From positions 290,001-354,000 of the forward strand of contig NZ_JPOF01000001.1 of assembly GCF_000733755.1 (NCBI RefSeq): 64,000 nucleotides of DNA, in the 5' to 3' direction. The notes under the pieces were generated by a model. That model was not told the DNA's origin, did no database searches, and saw nothing but the letters and a program-made list of their open reading frames with translations. This DNA is from Lachnoclostridium phytofermentans. Its GTDB lineage: Bacteria; Bacillota; Clostridia; Lachnospirales; Lachnospiraceae. Of this stretch, positions 45,813 through 55,614 are shown piece by piece (the stretch's first letter is position 1; each line of letters opens with the position of its first letter). Made by a program: the position numbers and the translations under genes.

Positions 45813-48116
45813 ATGTTATTTCGTAATTTAAAAATTCTAAAAAAATCAAGTGTTTATATGGTTTTTTTCTCTTCGTATATCTTAATATTGATTGTAGCTT
45901 TAAGTAGCGGCTTTGCTTATTATTCGCAGATAACGGCAAAAATTACGAAGCAAACTGAGAATACGAAACAGTTGTTATTAACAGAACTTCGTACCAGTGT
46001 CGAGTCAAGCACTAAATATATTGAGGAATTATGCAATGAGTTTACGTTCAATACGAAATTAGTTCAATTTGCAAAAGGGTTGCCCTCTGTAACACTACAT
46101 GAGGCGATGCAGGAATTGACACTGAGACAAAAACCAAGTGACCTTTTATTCGATTATTTTCTGTACATAAAAAATACTGATGAGATTATCACACCAAACA
46201 TACGAATGAAGGCAGATAAATTTTTTGATGTTATGTATTCCTTTGAGGCTTCAGAGTATGAAAAATTTAGAGATCAATTAAAGGGAAATCATTTTCAGAA
46301 TTATTTACCGATTATTAAGGTCAATCAATATGATAAAAATCCAGTTGATATATTGCCTTTACTTCAAACCTTTCCTGTTGGAACAAAGCAGAAACCTCTT
46401 GGCCAAGTCATAATTTTTATTAATGCTGAGGAACTATTTTCTATGGTTGAGCAGTTTCATGTTGCAACAGAATCTGATATCTATATTTATAATGAAAACA
46501 ATGTTTGCATCCTATCGAGTTCAGATGCTCCTTTGTTACCGGAAGAACTTGTAACTGATAAATCAGTAGGAAATAATACCAAGGATAGTATTGTTTTTCG
46601 ACAGTTATCCGATACACTGGGCTGGAAGTTTATCATCTCCACACCAAAGGATTTATTCTATTCTGAAAACTATGATTTTTTGCTCCGAATGATAGGAGTC
46701 ACAGTTGTATACCTGATTATTGGTATCGTAATAGTATCTTTCCTAGCAGAATATAGCTTTAAGCCAATTCGTGAGATTCGAAAGTACATTGATAAACACA
46801 CTAAGGTTGATGGTATAGTAAAGAATGAATTTGAAGTTATTAAAACTACTCTCAAAGAACAAATCACAAATGGTAGAGAACTTTCTGGGCTATTAGAAAG
46901 TCAAAAGCCAATTGTAAAACGTGAGGTACTTGGGAAATTGCTACGTGGGATGGTGACCGATTACAACAGCTTGAAAGAACGTTTTGTCCCGCTTGGAATC
47001 ACTTTTACAACGAATCAGTTTTATACAGTAGCTCTCGAGGTTTCAGAAGGATGTGATTTCTTTCGAATAGAAAATACAGAGAATGATCAAAGTATGATAC
47101 TGGCAAAGTTCATCCTGGAGAATGTTGGTTTGGATTTGTTTCAAGAAAAGTTTAACTATTACTACCTTGATATGGGACAAAATACAGCAGTTCTTTTATT
47201 AAATCCACTTAAGGAAGAAGAACTTGAGGTAGTAGAAGAAATCGTATACCAGAAGGTTTTCGAGTTAAATCAATTTCTTAAGAAGTATTATTCCTTATAT
47301 ATTTACACTGGTATTAGTAAGCAGCATCATACGTTAAAGGGTATTCAGCTTTGCTTTGATGAAGCCAGAAAAGCACTGGAACAACACAAACTATACGGTG
47401 GATTTGAGCCTTATTGCTTTTCAGAGTTAGAGAATTTGGAAGCGGATTATTATTACCCAAGCGAGATGGAATATCAATTATTACGCTATATCAAGACAGG
47501 TGAGAGTGATAAGGCGAAGCAATTATTACAAAGTATCCTTGATATTAATGCACGAAAGAAAAAAATATCGACAGGTGCAGCGAGAGGTCTGTTATTTGAA
47601 ATCTCAATCAGCTTAAAGAAGTTGTTTGATGGCGCCATGATATCAAGTGGGAAGGAGTCGAGTAACCTTCTGGACCTTGATAATTATATGAAAGCGCCAA
47701 ATCTTCAGGTTGCATTCCAAGATTTTTGTTCTTTGATTGATTGGTATCAGAAGGAGCGTGCGGAAGTTCCGGTTAGTAATAAGACAAAACGCTTGGTGGA
47801 TTCCATTGCTGAGTGTATTGAGCAAAATATTGGAGAGAACTGGCTTGATTTAAATGGACTTTCTTCAGAGTTTGGAGTTACTCCACAATATATATCCAAT
47901 ATCTTTAAGAAGTATAAGGATGAGAATATTAAGGACTATATCTCGAAACTTCGGTTAGCAAAGGCAAAAGAATTGCTTAGAGACACGGAACTACCGATTA
48001 AAGAAATTGCAAATCAATTAGGCTATGTTGGTGAGATTGGTGTAATACGTTTATTTAAGAAGTATGAGGGAATTACACCAGGAGATTACCGTAATCAGGT
48101 GCATGCAGGAAGTTAA
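45813..48116 (+). CDS. Membrane-bound AraC-family regulator with extracellular sensor
   Basis: This 767-residue regulator has a transmembrane segment near residues 13-35, an extracytoplasmic sensor region (about 40-290, dCache-like), a second segment near 291-313, a cytoplasmic linker and a C-terminal AraC helix-turn-helix (about 665-765). The HTH motifs are NGLSSEFGVTPQYISNIFKKY and IKEIANQLGYVGEIGVIRLFKKYEGITPGDYR. Such membrane AraC proteins in Lachnospiraceae and Paenibacillus usually sit beside LplB/YtcP-type sugar ABC systems and activate them when a sugar is sensed outside. Here that fits the locus to its right. GGGAGGGG lies before the ATG. Confidence 0.93.
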   Translation: MLFRNLKILKKSSVYMVFFSSYILILIVALSSGFAYYSQITAKITKQTENTKQLLLTELRTSVESSTKYIEELCNEFTFNTKLVQFAKGLPSVTLHEAMQELTLRQKPSDLLFDYFLYIKNTDEIITPNIRMKADKFFDVMYSFEASEYEKFRDQLKGNHFQNYLPIIKVNQYDKNPVDILPLLQTFPVGTKQKPLGQVIIFINAEELFSMVEQFHVATESDIYIYNENNVCILSSSDAPLLPEELVTDKSVGNNTKDSIVFRQLSDTLGWKFIISTPKDLFYSENYDFLLRMIGVTVVYLIIGIVIVSFLAEYSFKPIREIRKYIDKHTKVDGIVKNEFEVIKTTLKEQITNGRELSGLLESQKPIVKREVLGKLLRGMVTDYNSLKERFVPLGITFTTNQFYTVALEVSEGCDFFRIENTENDQSMILAKFILENVGLDLFQEKFNYYYLDMGQNTAVLLLNPLKEEELEVVEEIVYQKVFELNQFLKKYYSLYIYTGISKQHHTLKGIQLCFDEARKALEQHKLYGGFEPYCFSELENLEADYYYPSEMEYQLLRYIKTGESDKAKQLLQSILDINARKKKISTGAARGLLFEISISLKKLFDGAMISSGKESSNLLDLDNYMKAPNLQVAFQDFCSLIDWYQKERAEVPVSNKTKRLVDSIAECIEQNIGENWLDLNGLSSEFGVTPQYISNIFKKYKDENIKDYISKLRLAKAKELLRDTELPIKEIANQLGYVGEIGVIRLFKKYEGITPGDYRNQVHAGS

Positions 48117-48135
48117 AGAATATGTATTAAAACAG

Positions 48136-48200
48136 GGACCAAGAAATACCGCACCAATTGTAAAGCATTAATTTTACAAAGGTATTTCTTGGCCTTTTTT
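48136..48200 (+). terminator. Terminator after the AraC gene
   Basis: Inverted repeat GGACCAAGAAATACC / GGTATTTCTTGGCC with a nested inner stem (TTGTAAA/TTTACAA) and a run of six T at 48195-48200. Confidence 0.9.
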
Positions 48201-48387
48201 AGTTAGTATTTGGGTTGACGTGCTGTTGTTTTAACATACAATTCTAATATTATATTTTGATAATAAAACCTTAAAAATTGATAATCGCAGTTTAAGTATC
48301 GAATATCATCTTTAAACACTGGAAGTTTACGCTGAACAATCTCCAAGTTACAATTAATTTGTTATCAAAATTAAGGAGGTATTAGGT

Positions 48388-50757
48388 ATGCGAAAACAAA
48401 GCATGGAAAACCAAGGGGAAGTTGTCCAAACAGAAAGCGCACTAACCAAGGAAGTCACCCGAAGGCAAGCGATGAAAGCCATTGGTGCAGGGGGACTTTT
48501 AATTGCCTGTGCACCTCTTTTGTTTGGAAAAACAGCATCTGCTGCTACAGGAAAGGACAAGAAGCAGGCGCAAGAACAGGATGTTCTTTCTTTGACGGAT
48601 GTTGAGTCCCTAAAAAAACTTTCTAAGTCAGAACGAAAGGATGGAATGATAGTCAATCTACTAGGGTACTATAAGGCAGGCGATGCTGGTCAAAAAACCT
48701 TAGTCTACCTTTCAGAAAGCAAGGAAAAGGATAATGGTGGAACCGTTCATCGGCCAAACGATGGAGTGGGGGCATGGCATGTCATGCACGATGGTATTGG
48801 CTATTTTCGATGGTTTGGTATCTTTGACGAGAGTATACCAGCAGACAATGCATTAGAATCACTGGTAGGTGATGAGTCATTTCATCGAATTGAGGCAAGC
48901 AGTGATTTATTATTAATCAAGAGACATATTTTCCATCGAAGTAATTTAGAACTTGATTTTCAAAATCACACGATGTTTACCTATGGAGCTGAAAATGCAA
49001 ACAGAGATAATCCATTTGCAGCAATGATGTTTTTCCAAGGAGTAAAGGTTGGCAGTCCAATCACAGTTACATTACCGTTTGTAAAAAACGAGAAAGGTAC
49101 GTTAGTGGAAACAGAATTTAGCGAAGATTCGGACTATCTCTATGTTGGTAATAACAAAAAATTCGCTGAAAATGAATGGTATTATGTTGAGACAGATGTA
49201 CGCCCAATGGAAGAAGTGCCAGGGCGACTACCAATCGGTGGTGGAAGCAGTGATAAAGAGATACAAAAACTTCTTCGGGTAACCAAAGTTGGAAAGAGCG
49301 TTAATGATACCGAATATGTAGCATTTAACTACCTAAATGCATGGCCGCTAAAGAGCAAACGAAAGATTACCTATCAAAAGATTGAACCTGTATGCCATGT
49401 CAATGTGAAAAACCTTAAGTTTGAAGGACAAGGGCATTCTGATACTACAGGAACTAGTCCGGTAGCTCACGAATTCTGTGTAGACTGTAATATCACAAAT
49501 ATTCAAGCTACGAAAGTATTCTGGCCACTGAACCTTCGCAGATATTGTACTCAATATGAGGTCAGAGATTGCCTGCTAATGAATCCAGAAGAAGTCACCG
49601 TTGGTGGAACAGGATATTTAATACAACAAATAGGATGCCTTTATGGAAGTGTAATTAATTGTAGGGCTCATAATGTAAGACATCTAAATGATTTTACAGG
49701 ATGTGCGTATTCACTTGTAGAAAACTGCCATTGTACTGGGGATGAGAATGGAGCTTTTGTAACACATGGGCAATATGATCATGATTTAACTTACATAGGA
49801 AATTCAGGGTTCTTAAGCTTTGCCAATAGTGCCCTAAATGCTAAGGCATCCCATACCTGGGGGGGATTTCACAAGAGAATTGTAGTAAAAAAACACCAGG
49901 CTCCAAGGGTGGTTTTTGAGAATAAAATGAATCGTATTATTGATATGACATTAGAGGATTGCTATGTGTATCGTAATACAGAGCGTTATGGTGGCAATGG
50001 TGGTTCTGTGTGGGCAAATGTTGATGGTCTTATTATGAGAAACTGTGTATTAATGGGGCCGTTAGCATTAGGAGAGGACTCTTCTTTGTCTCATCGCCCG
50101 ACAATAATTGAAGGATGTACGATTCATATGTTGGATGGGCATTACCTTACCAGACATCGTGGCAGTACCTATGAAGTAGAAAGAGATATCACTTTTAAAA
50201 ATTGCATCTTTAAGAATATTGGCCAAAACTTTATTGTAAAAGGTGAGACAATGCGTTTTTACGATTGCCATTTCTATGCTGATCCTAATGCACCAACCAG
50301 CAGGTTAAATATAGAATCAAAACATGTGGTAATATCTGGCGGTGGCTTCCACAATGTTTGCTTAGCTTTTGATAAAGGTGGAACGACGACAGAAGCGGTA
50401 GGTGATCAGAGTTTGACTATCTGTGGTGGAGCGGTAATGGAAGGAAATAATGCGAGTGGTGCTTTAATTGATATAAAAAATAATGCTCATGTAATGTTAG
50501 ACTTTTCGCAAGCGGTATTTGCTCCTGGGCATAAGATGAAGATGATATCGCATACTCCCGAGGATGGAACAACTTCTACGGGTACATTAAGCTTACAGAT
50601 GCAAGGAACCACACTTAAGAATGCAGAATTAAGTATTAAGGAATCCTCATTAGGAAAGGGTTCCTATATCATGGTTCAGTCTTGTATATTAAAAAATAGT
50701 AAACTTGATTTGCCAAGTACAAGTCTCTCCTTGGTTATGAATAATTTGGTTCTGTAA
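48388..50757 (+). CDS. Tat-type exported right-handed beta-helix protein
   Basis: This 789-residue protein starts with a twin-arginine signal (TRRQAMKAIGAGGLLIACAPLL; Arg25-Arg26), hydrophobic to about 47 with an Ala-rich cleavage area near 50-53. A head region follows (VNLLGYYKAGDAGQKTLVYLS, about residues 86-106) like that of pectate-lyase and phage tailspike folds. A parallel beta-helix follows, with repeated short turns and a conserved block (GGTGYLIQQIGCLYG, about 410-424; RHLNDFTG; AFVTHGQYDHDLTY, about 455-468) rich in His and Asp. The same block occurs in the paralogue at 62052. I infer a polysaccharide lyase or hydrolase, but no named family matched. AAGGAGGTAT precedes the ATG. Confidence 0.8.
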   Translation: MRKQSMENQGEVVQTESALTKEVTRRQAMKAIGAGGLLIACAPLLFGKTASAATGKDKKQAQEQDVLSLTDVESLKKLSKSERKDGMIVNLLGYYKAGDAGQKTLVYLSESKEKDNGGTVHRPNDGVGAWHVMHDGIGYFRWFGIFDESIPADNALESLVGDESFHRIEASSDLLLIKRHIFHRSNLELDFQNHTMFTYGAENANRDNPFAAMMFFQGVKVGSPITVTLPFVKNEKGTLVETEFSEDSDYLYVGNNKKFAENEWYYVETDVRPMEEVPGRLPIGGGSSDKEIQKLLRVTKVGKSVNDTEYVAFNYLNAWPLKSKRKITYQKIEPVCHVNVKNLKFEGQGHSDTTGTSPVAHEFCVDCNITNIQATKVFWPLNLRRYCTQYEVRDCLLMNPEEVTVGGTGYLIQQIGCLYGSVINCRAHNVRHLNDFTGCAYSLVENCHCTGDENGAFVTHGQYDHDLTYIGNSGFLSFANSALNAKASHTWGGFHKRIVVKKHQAPRVVFENKMNRIIDMTLEDCYVYRNTERYGGNGGSVWANVDGLIMRNCVLMGPLALGEDSSLSHRPTIIEGCTIHMLDGHYLTRHRGSTYEVERDITFKNCIFKNIGQNFIVKGETMRFYDCHFYADPNAPTSRLNIESKHVVISGGGFHNVCLAFDKGGTTTEAVGDQSLTICGGAVMEGNNASGALIDIKNNAHVMLDFSQAVFAPGHKMKMISHTPEDGTTSTGTLSLQMQGTTLKNAELSIKESSLGKGSYIMVQSCILKNSKLDLPSTSLSLVMNNLVL

Positions 50758-50855
50758 AAGGTACGAAATAAACTAATCGCACGTAAAGTTTGTCTCTGAG
50801 CAATATGATACAAACTCTACATGTATAAAATTCGTGGACAGGAATGGAGGTTTCA

Positions 50856-51857
50856 ATGAATAGAAAATCAAACAAATCACACGTAATATATCGAGTTGTT
50901 GCCTTATTTGCAATGTTTTGTACTATAACAGGGCTGTTTGGTAATCAAGCCTTAGCAGCCAAAGTTACAACAGCAAAGGATATCAAGATTGGCCAATATA
51001 TTACATTTGGAACATACGATAAAGAGCCAATTCTATGGAGAGTGATCGACATAGATAAGGAAGGAAATCCATTACTCTATGCAGAGAATATCTTAACCTA
51101 TAAAGCGTTTGATGATCAATTATGGGTAGCAAATACTGCAAAAAATTACGGAAATAATTACTGGGCATCGAGTGACTTACGTGCGTGGTTAAATGGTGTT
51201 GGTGATGAGATTGCATATGATGCTTCTGGTGCTCCAAAATCTGGAACGACCAAGGACGGTTGGAATGCATACGAGGAGGAGCAAGGATTTTTAACGGAGT
51301 TCACGAATGAGGAGCGAGACGCAATTGTTTTAACCAAGCATAAACAATTGATTGATGAGGTAAATAGTACCTCTTCCTCAGTTGTAAATAAAGATGCCAA
51401 ACTACACCGCTATGAAAGTGCTATGAAGGATTGTCTTACAAACTATGAGGAAGCTAGATATTTAGTTACGGAAGAGAAGGTATTTTTACTAGATATAAAA
51501 GAGTTTTATACTCTTATCTATCAGGCTGGATTTCCAGTAGTGAAAGAGCCAACGAAGAATGCAAAAGAAAAGAATGAAGCTAAAAATAAATTATCATTCT
51601 CTCCTTATTGGTTAAGAACTCCTAGGGCAAGTTATGCAGAAGAGAGTGCTGATCCAAAGTATGGAGGAATCTCAGCAAAACCGGATGGTGCGAGTGTACG
51701 AGTAGTATATGGAAAGGATTATATCCTAGCAAAAGATGCTTATGATGGAAGTGTTGGTGTAATCCCTGCATTATATCTGGATAAGGATTGTATTTTATCT
51801 GAGGGGAAAGGAAGCATTACTTCTCCATATCGTACCAAGGGATTAAACGAGAAATAG
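50856..51857 (+). CDS. Secreted DUF6273-domain protein
   Basis: This 333-residue protein has a signal peptide (about residues 15-34, ending NQALAAK). The rest matches the DUF6273 pattern: an N-terminal beta strand (KIGQYITFGTYDKEPILWRVIDID), then WASSDLRAWLNGVGDEIAYD near 110-130, and a C-terminal block SPYWLRTPRASYA. DUF6273 is a formylglycine-generating-enzyme-like C-type lectin fold and is often found in surface proteins; function is not settled. The ATG at 50856 with GGAGGT at 50846 is preferred over an ATG at 50844 that overlaps it. It lies about 100 bases after the beta-helix gene, with no terminator between, so the two may be cotranscribed. Confidence 0.8.
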   Translation: MNRKSNKSHVIYRVVALFAMFCTITGLFGNQALAAKVTTAKDIKIGQYITFGTYDKEPILWRVIDIDKEGNPLLYAENILTYKAFDDQLWVANTAKNYGNNYWASSDLRAWLNGVGDEIAYDASGAPKSGTTKDGWNAYEEEQGFLTEFTNEERDAIVLTKHKQLIDEVNSTSSSVVNKDAKLHRYESAMKDCLTNYEEARYLVTEEKVFLLDIKEFYTLIYQAGFPVVKEPTKNAKEKNEAKNKLSFSPYWLRTPRASYAEESADPKYGGISAKPDGASVRVVYGKDYILAKDAYDGSVGVIPALYLDKDCILSEGKGSITSPYRTKGLNEK

Positions 51858-51967
51858 GTAGATAATACTGTGAAAGAACAATACTATATAGGATAACAAA
51901 TTATTAGAAAAGGACAAGAGAGAAAGAGAAGAAGCAAGAGAAAAATCAATAAAATAAAAAGCGAAAG

Positions 51968-52012
51968 AAAATGTCACCAGGGAAGAATAAAATCTTCTCT
52001 GGTGACATTTTA
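51968..52012. terminator. Terminator after the DUF6273 gene
   Basis: Inverted repeat AAAATGTCACCAGGGAAGA / TCTTCTCTGGTGACATTTTA with one loop, and A/T tails on both sides; it may be shared with the convergent oxidoreductase gene. Confidence 0.85.
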
Positions 52013-52050
52013 CTGTAGAATGGATAATGAGGTAAACCTATATTAAAAAA

Positions 52051-52114
52051 AGCTCGGTTCTAATGATAAGAAGTAAAAAAATAGCTAGGATCTAATGATA
52101 AGAAGTAAAAAACT
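52051..52114 (+). repeat. Two-copy 32-base direct repeat
   Basis: Units AGCTCGGTTCTAATGATAAG... (52051) and AGCTAGGATCTAATGATAAG... (52083), each continuing AAGTAAAAAA; about 90 percent identical. They lie just outside the stop of the leftward oxidoreductase gene. Confidence 0.85.
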
Positions 52115-52123
52115 GTTGGAACT

Positions 52124-53011
52124 TTATTTCACAGAGAGATTAGAGAAAGGAACTTCATTTTTAGTGCGGATTGCTTCTTCAAGTGCATTTAACAATAGTA
52201 CTGGGCGAAGGAGGCTATCAAAATCCTCAGGCATTTGTCCTCTTTTTAGGGCGTCAACATATTTTTGAAAGCCCTGACGATAGACCGTTGCAATACTAAT
52301 AGGATGAGTAATAACCTTATTCTTAGCATAAATTGTTGCAAAGAAATCAGAAACTTCTGCAAAATGTATCGTTACAGCAAAATCCTCATATTTAAAAAGA
52401 GCAATTAAATTACCACAGTGTACATCTGTTTTCACGCTGATTGGATTCTTTCCAAAAACCGTAGTCATTATTTCAATCGCATGACCTCCATAAAAATAAA
52501 TTCCACCATATGGGCTTGTCAATTCACCTGGAAAGTTAAAATTAGCTGAAATAACGGAATGCTGTTGGTGTAAAAAATTAAATTCCTTCTGTAATAAAAG
52601 TACGTCTGGGCAGTATTTGCAGGTGGAACCACCAGCGAGTAGAGTATGAGTTTTCTTCGCTGCTTCAATTAACTTCCTTGTTTCGTCTGGTTGTATGGTA
52701 AAGGGTTTATCAATCCAGGTTGGAATACCAGCTTCCACAAATGGCAGTGCGTACTCATAATGGAGATTACCATGACGAAATACAACCATAACTGCATCTA
52801 CGGTAGAAAGCATTTCTTTTGGATGATTAACAATCGTTTCAATCTTTCCTTCTTTTGCTACCTCGATTGTCCTTTCCTTATCAAGTCCATAGATAGAGGT
52901 GACTCGAACATCATCATATAAGTAATTTCCATCTTCCTCTGGCAGGTTTGCTAGCTTAGAAAATGCTAATGCATGAGAGTTATCAGAGCCTATTATGCCA
53001 ATACGTATCAT
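52124..53011 (-). CDS. Gfo/Idh/MocA-family oxidoreductase
   Basis: This 295-residue NAD(P)-dependent sugar or sugar-acid dehydrogenase has the N-terminal Rossmann motif IGIIGSDNSHA (GxxG-like, residues 3-13) and the loop WIDKPFT near residues 97-103, where most relatives have EKP. The C-terminal part has the conserved GGHAIEIMTTVFG near 175-187. The oxidised sugar is unknown. GGAAGTTAAC lies before the ATG, a moderate site. It is separated from the DMT transporter gene by about 200 bases, so it may have its own promoter. Confidence 0.88.
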   Translation of the reverse strand: MIRIGIIGSDNSHALAFSKLANLPEEDGNYLYDDVRVTSIYGLDKERTIEVAKEGKIETIVNHPKEMLSTVDAVMVVFRHGNLHYEYALPFVEAGIPTWIDKPFTIQPDETRKLIEAAKKTHTLLAGGSTCKYCPDVLLLQKEFNFLHQQHSVISANFNFPGELTSPYGGIYFYGGHAIEIMTTVFGKNPISVKTDVHCGNLIALFKYEDFAVTIHFAEVSDFFATIYAKNKVITHPISIATVYRQGFQKYVDALKRGQMPEDFDSLLRPVLLLNALEEAIRTKNEVPFSNLSVK

Positions 53012-53207
53012 TATGTTAACTTCCTTTCCATAATAGATTAAACTTTATAAGAACCATATCACGTAGCTGAGGGTGCAATTTCTTCTCAGAGTTTAATGAT
53101 TCATTAAAATAAAATCTGTTTCAAGTATTTGTTTTACTGATATTTAAAATCAGTTACATTTCATATATAGATAAGCATTTATCTTGATAAAAATGAAAAG
53201 CAATTAG

Positions 53208-54119
53208 CTAAATATTAATAAATACAATTGCAAGAACACCTAACAAGATACCTATTTTTCCACGTGTAGACAACTTCTCATGAAAGAATAACGTAGAAAT
53301 TATTGTAATTCCGAGGATAATACTGCCTTGTACGAGTGGAAACAAATAGCTGCTAGGGATTTTTCCTGCTAAACTTGTTAATAACAGGTTACCAAGAAGA
53401 GAGCCTGCTGCTAAAAAAAGAATTGGAATTAAGTTCTCTTTCGCTTTCTTTTTCGGGCTTAAGATAATACTCCCCTTATTTGAAGAACTTTGTTTCACAA
53501 CAGGATAGGCAATAAAGTAGCAAAGAGATGCAAAGGCAAAGCCAAGTAACATGAGCCCAGAGGCTTCAGTACCATGTTGGAGATGCTGATGAAGCTTTTG
53601 TACAATAGCAAGGCAGCCATTCCCTATGAAAGTTAAAATGCAATAGAGGAGCCATTGCCTTTTTTGTTTTCTTTGAGTGGAAGAAGCAGATTCATCCTTC
53701 GATTCTTTTGTTACGTTAAGAAAATAGAATGCTATTAGGAATAGCATAATTGCTACTATAAGTGTCCAACGAAGTTCTTCTTTTAAAAAGAGGAGACCGA
53801 AAAGGGTTGGAAGCAGCATACTGGAAGAAAAATAAAAGGCAGTATAGGATAGAGGACCGCTGTTGATAGCTAGATTATAAAACAGTATGGTAAAGGCAAA
53901 TAAAAATCCGAAAAGAATGCCGAAGAGTACGGTATTTTTACTAAATGTGAATGGTTCTTTCGATAGGAATAAAAATAAGCACATACCAATCCCTGCAACT
54001 AGAGTAAAAGATCCGTGAATCAGCATCTTTTCGGGTAACGTTTCCGCTTTAATAAATTTCATTGATACGGATTGGAGGATAAAGAATGTGATGCTTAAAA
54101 TCAAAAGTAGGGTTGTCAT
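53208..54119 (-). CDS. DMT/EamA-family transporter
   Basis: This 303-residue membrane protein has ten hydrophobic segments and the EamA repeat layout (two halves of about five segments). It belongs to the drug/metabolite transporter superfamily, whose members export or import small metabolites such as amino acids or sugars. A central charged loop with SSTQRKQKRQ lies near residues 140-150. It sits between the oxidoreductase and the M20 gene in the same orientation. It may export a waste product or import a monomer of the locus; the direction is not known. Confidence 0.85.
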   Translation of the reverse strand: MTTLLLILSITFFILQSVSMKFIKAETLPEKMLIHGSFTLVAGIGMCLFLFLSKEPFTFSKNTVLFGILFGFLFAFTILFYNLAINSGPLSYTAFYFSSSMLLPTLFGLLFLKEELRWTLIVAIMLFLIAFYFLNVTKESKDESASSTQRKQKRQWLLYCILTFIGNGCLAIVQKLHQHLQHGTEASGLMLLGFAFASLCYFIAYPVVKQSSSNKGSIILSPKKKAKENLIPILFLAAGSLLGNLLLTSLAGKIPSSYLFPLVQGSIILGITIISTLFFHEKLSTRGKIGILLGVLAIVFINI

Positions 54120-54197
54120 TGAAACCTCATTTCTAGCGCTTATATAAGGTGTTAGCGCATTGTTTAAAAGTATGTTTTTTGGAAAATTTATTTGGTA

Positions 54198-55559
54198 TTA
54201 CTCCTGTAATAACGTATCCCATAATAAGATATAATCTTCTTTTTCCCGTCTGGGGGATGTTTTCCTAATTTCTTTTGCAATGATAGCATTATTGGTAAGG
54301 AGATCAATGACGGTCATTGCCATTAGTTTGGCAGGAACAAGGTAGGCTAGTTCTTCGTCGTCTACCTGAAAATCACAGCTATGTAAATCCCCTGAAAATC
54401 CGCTGATGGTAGGTTGAATCACTGGAATCAGGTACGACAGGTCTCCTGCATCCGTGCTTCCACAGAAAGGAAGATTCTCTTCCACAGTAACATTCGGAAG
54501 CAGCCCGGCAGCGTTATCTGAAAAGAGTTTACTAAGACCAGGATTTTGCATCAGTGGAAGATAACCAGCAGAATCTATAATTTGAACGTTAGTGCCGATG
54601 GCATAAGAAGCTCCTTTGATAGCACGATTTACTTTAGTATTCGCAGCTTTCATTGCTTCAATCGATGCAGCTCTTACGTAGCTCTCCATGATAACTTCAC
54701 TTGGAACGGTATTTACCAAATCTCCACCCTTTGTAATGATTGGGTGAACTCTGACAGAGTCACAATCTCGAAAGGTTTCTCTTTGTGCATGGATTGCAGA
54801 GATAGCTAGAGTCGCCGCATTTAGTGCATTGACTCCATCCCAAGGTGCGCCACCTGCATGTGCTTCTTTTCCAAGGAATCGAATGTTCTTGCCTATGAAT
54901 CCAGTAGAGTGACTGTTGATGGAGATATGGGGACTACTTTGATTTGTTTCACTATGTACCATAAGAGCCATATCGATATCATCAAAGACACCTTCTGCAA
55001 TCATTTGCTGCTTACCTCCATAGTAGGTGATATGTCCATCTTTCTTTAACTGACTGCGGTAACCAAGCTCAATGTATTCTTCTGCAGGAGTAGCAAGAAA
55101 GCATACATTCCCATCTAGTGCATCTTTGACTGCAGATAAGCCGATGGCACAGCCAATCATAGCGGCAATTTGAGCGTGATGCCCACAAGCATGTGCAGCA
55201 CCGGTGTCTTTGTCTGCAAAAGGATGTTTTGGTGAGATAACAGCATCTAGTTCTCCCATAATGGCAATGGTAATCGGAGAGTTTGTATTATTTTTTAAAT
55301 TTTTTGCATCTTCATAATTTTTATCAGTTTTGGTGTTTGTTTTGCTTTCTTTCTCTTTCAGATATCCTTTCCATCCGGTAAAACCAACACCTGTGATATT
55401 TTCTAAACCTAAATTCTCCCATACCTGTTTTACAAGGGTACTAGTGTTATGCTCCTTATAACCAAGTTCTGGGTGACGAAAAATCTCCTCACCTATGGAG
55501 ATAATCCCATTGCGTTGTTTGGTAATAGCATCTAGTGCTTTAATTTTTAATAGATTCAT
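54198..55559 (-). CDS. M20-family amidohydrolase (AbgB-like)
   Basis: This is a 453-residue zinc peptidase-fold amidohydrolase. The first metal-binding region has MGELDAVISPKHPF and HACGHHAQIAAM, then ATPAEEY (catalytic/metal Glu) and MVHSETN. The dimerisation domain lies near residues 220-330. ENLPFCGSTDAGDLSYLIPVIQPTIS near the C-terminus resembles the aminobenzoyl-glutamate hydrolase AbgB. It removes an acyl or amino acid group from an amide. The ATG at 55559 is chosen by its GGAGGT site; an ATG at 55571 overlaps that site. A Lys/Asn-rich insert near residues 69-90 is unusual. In this locus it may act on an N-acylated sugar or amino-sugar acid. Confidence 0.87.
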   Translation of the reverse strand: MNLLKIKALDAITKQRNGIISIGEEIFRHPELGYKEHNTSTLVKQVWENLGLENITGVGFTGWKGYLKEKESKTNTKTDKNYEDAKNLKNNTNSPITIAIMGELDAVISPKHPFADKDTGAAHACGHHAQIAAMIGCAIGLSAVKDALDGNVCFLATPAEEYIELGYRSQLKKDGHITYYGGKQQMIAEGVFDDIDMALMVHSETNQSSPHISINSHSTGFIGKNIRFLGKEAHAGGAPWDGVNALNAATLAISAIHAQRETFRDCDSVRVHPIITKGGDLVNTVPSEVIMESYVRAASIEAMKAANTKVNRAIKGASYAIGTNVQIIDSAGYLPLMQNPGLSKLFSDNAAGLLPNVTVEENLPFCGSTDAGDLSYLIPVIQPTISGFSGDLHSCDFQVDDEELAYLVPAKLMAMTVIDLLTNNAIIAKEIRKTSPRREKEDYILLWDTLLQE

Positions 55560-55580
55560 GTTTACCTCCATTTGTGCTCC

Positions 55581-55607
55581 AGAAGAACCCGCATTGCGGG
55601 TTCTTCT
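55581..55607. terminator. Perfect hairpin between DapA-like and M20 genes
   Basis: Perfect inverted repeat AGAAGAACCCGC-ATT-GCGGGTTCTTCT, just upstream of the M20 gene start on the minus strand. It probably stops transcription coming from the DapA-like gene, or acts in the leader of the M20 mRNA. Confidence 0.75.
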
Positions 55608-55614
55608 AAATTAT

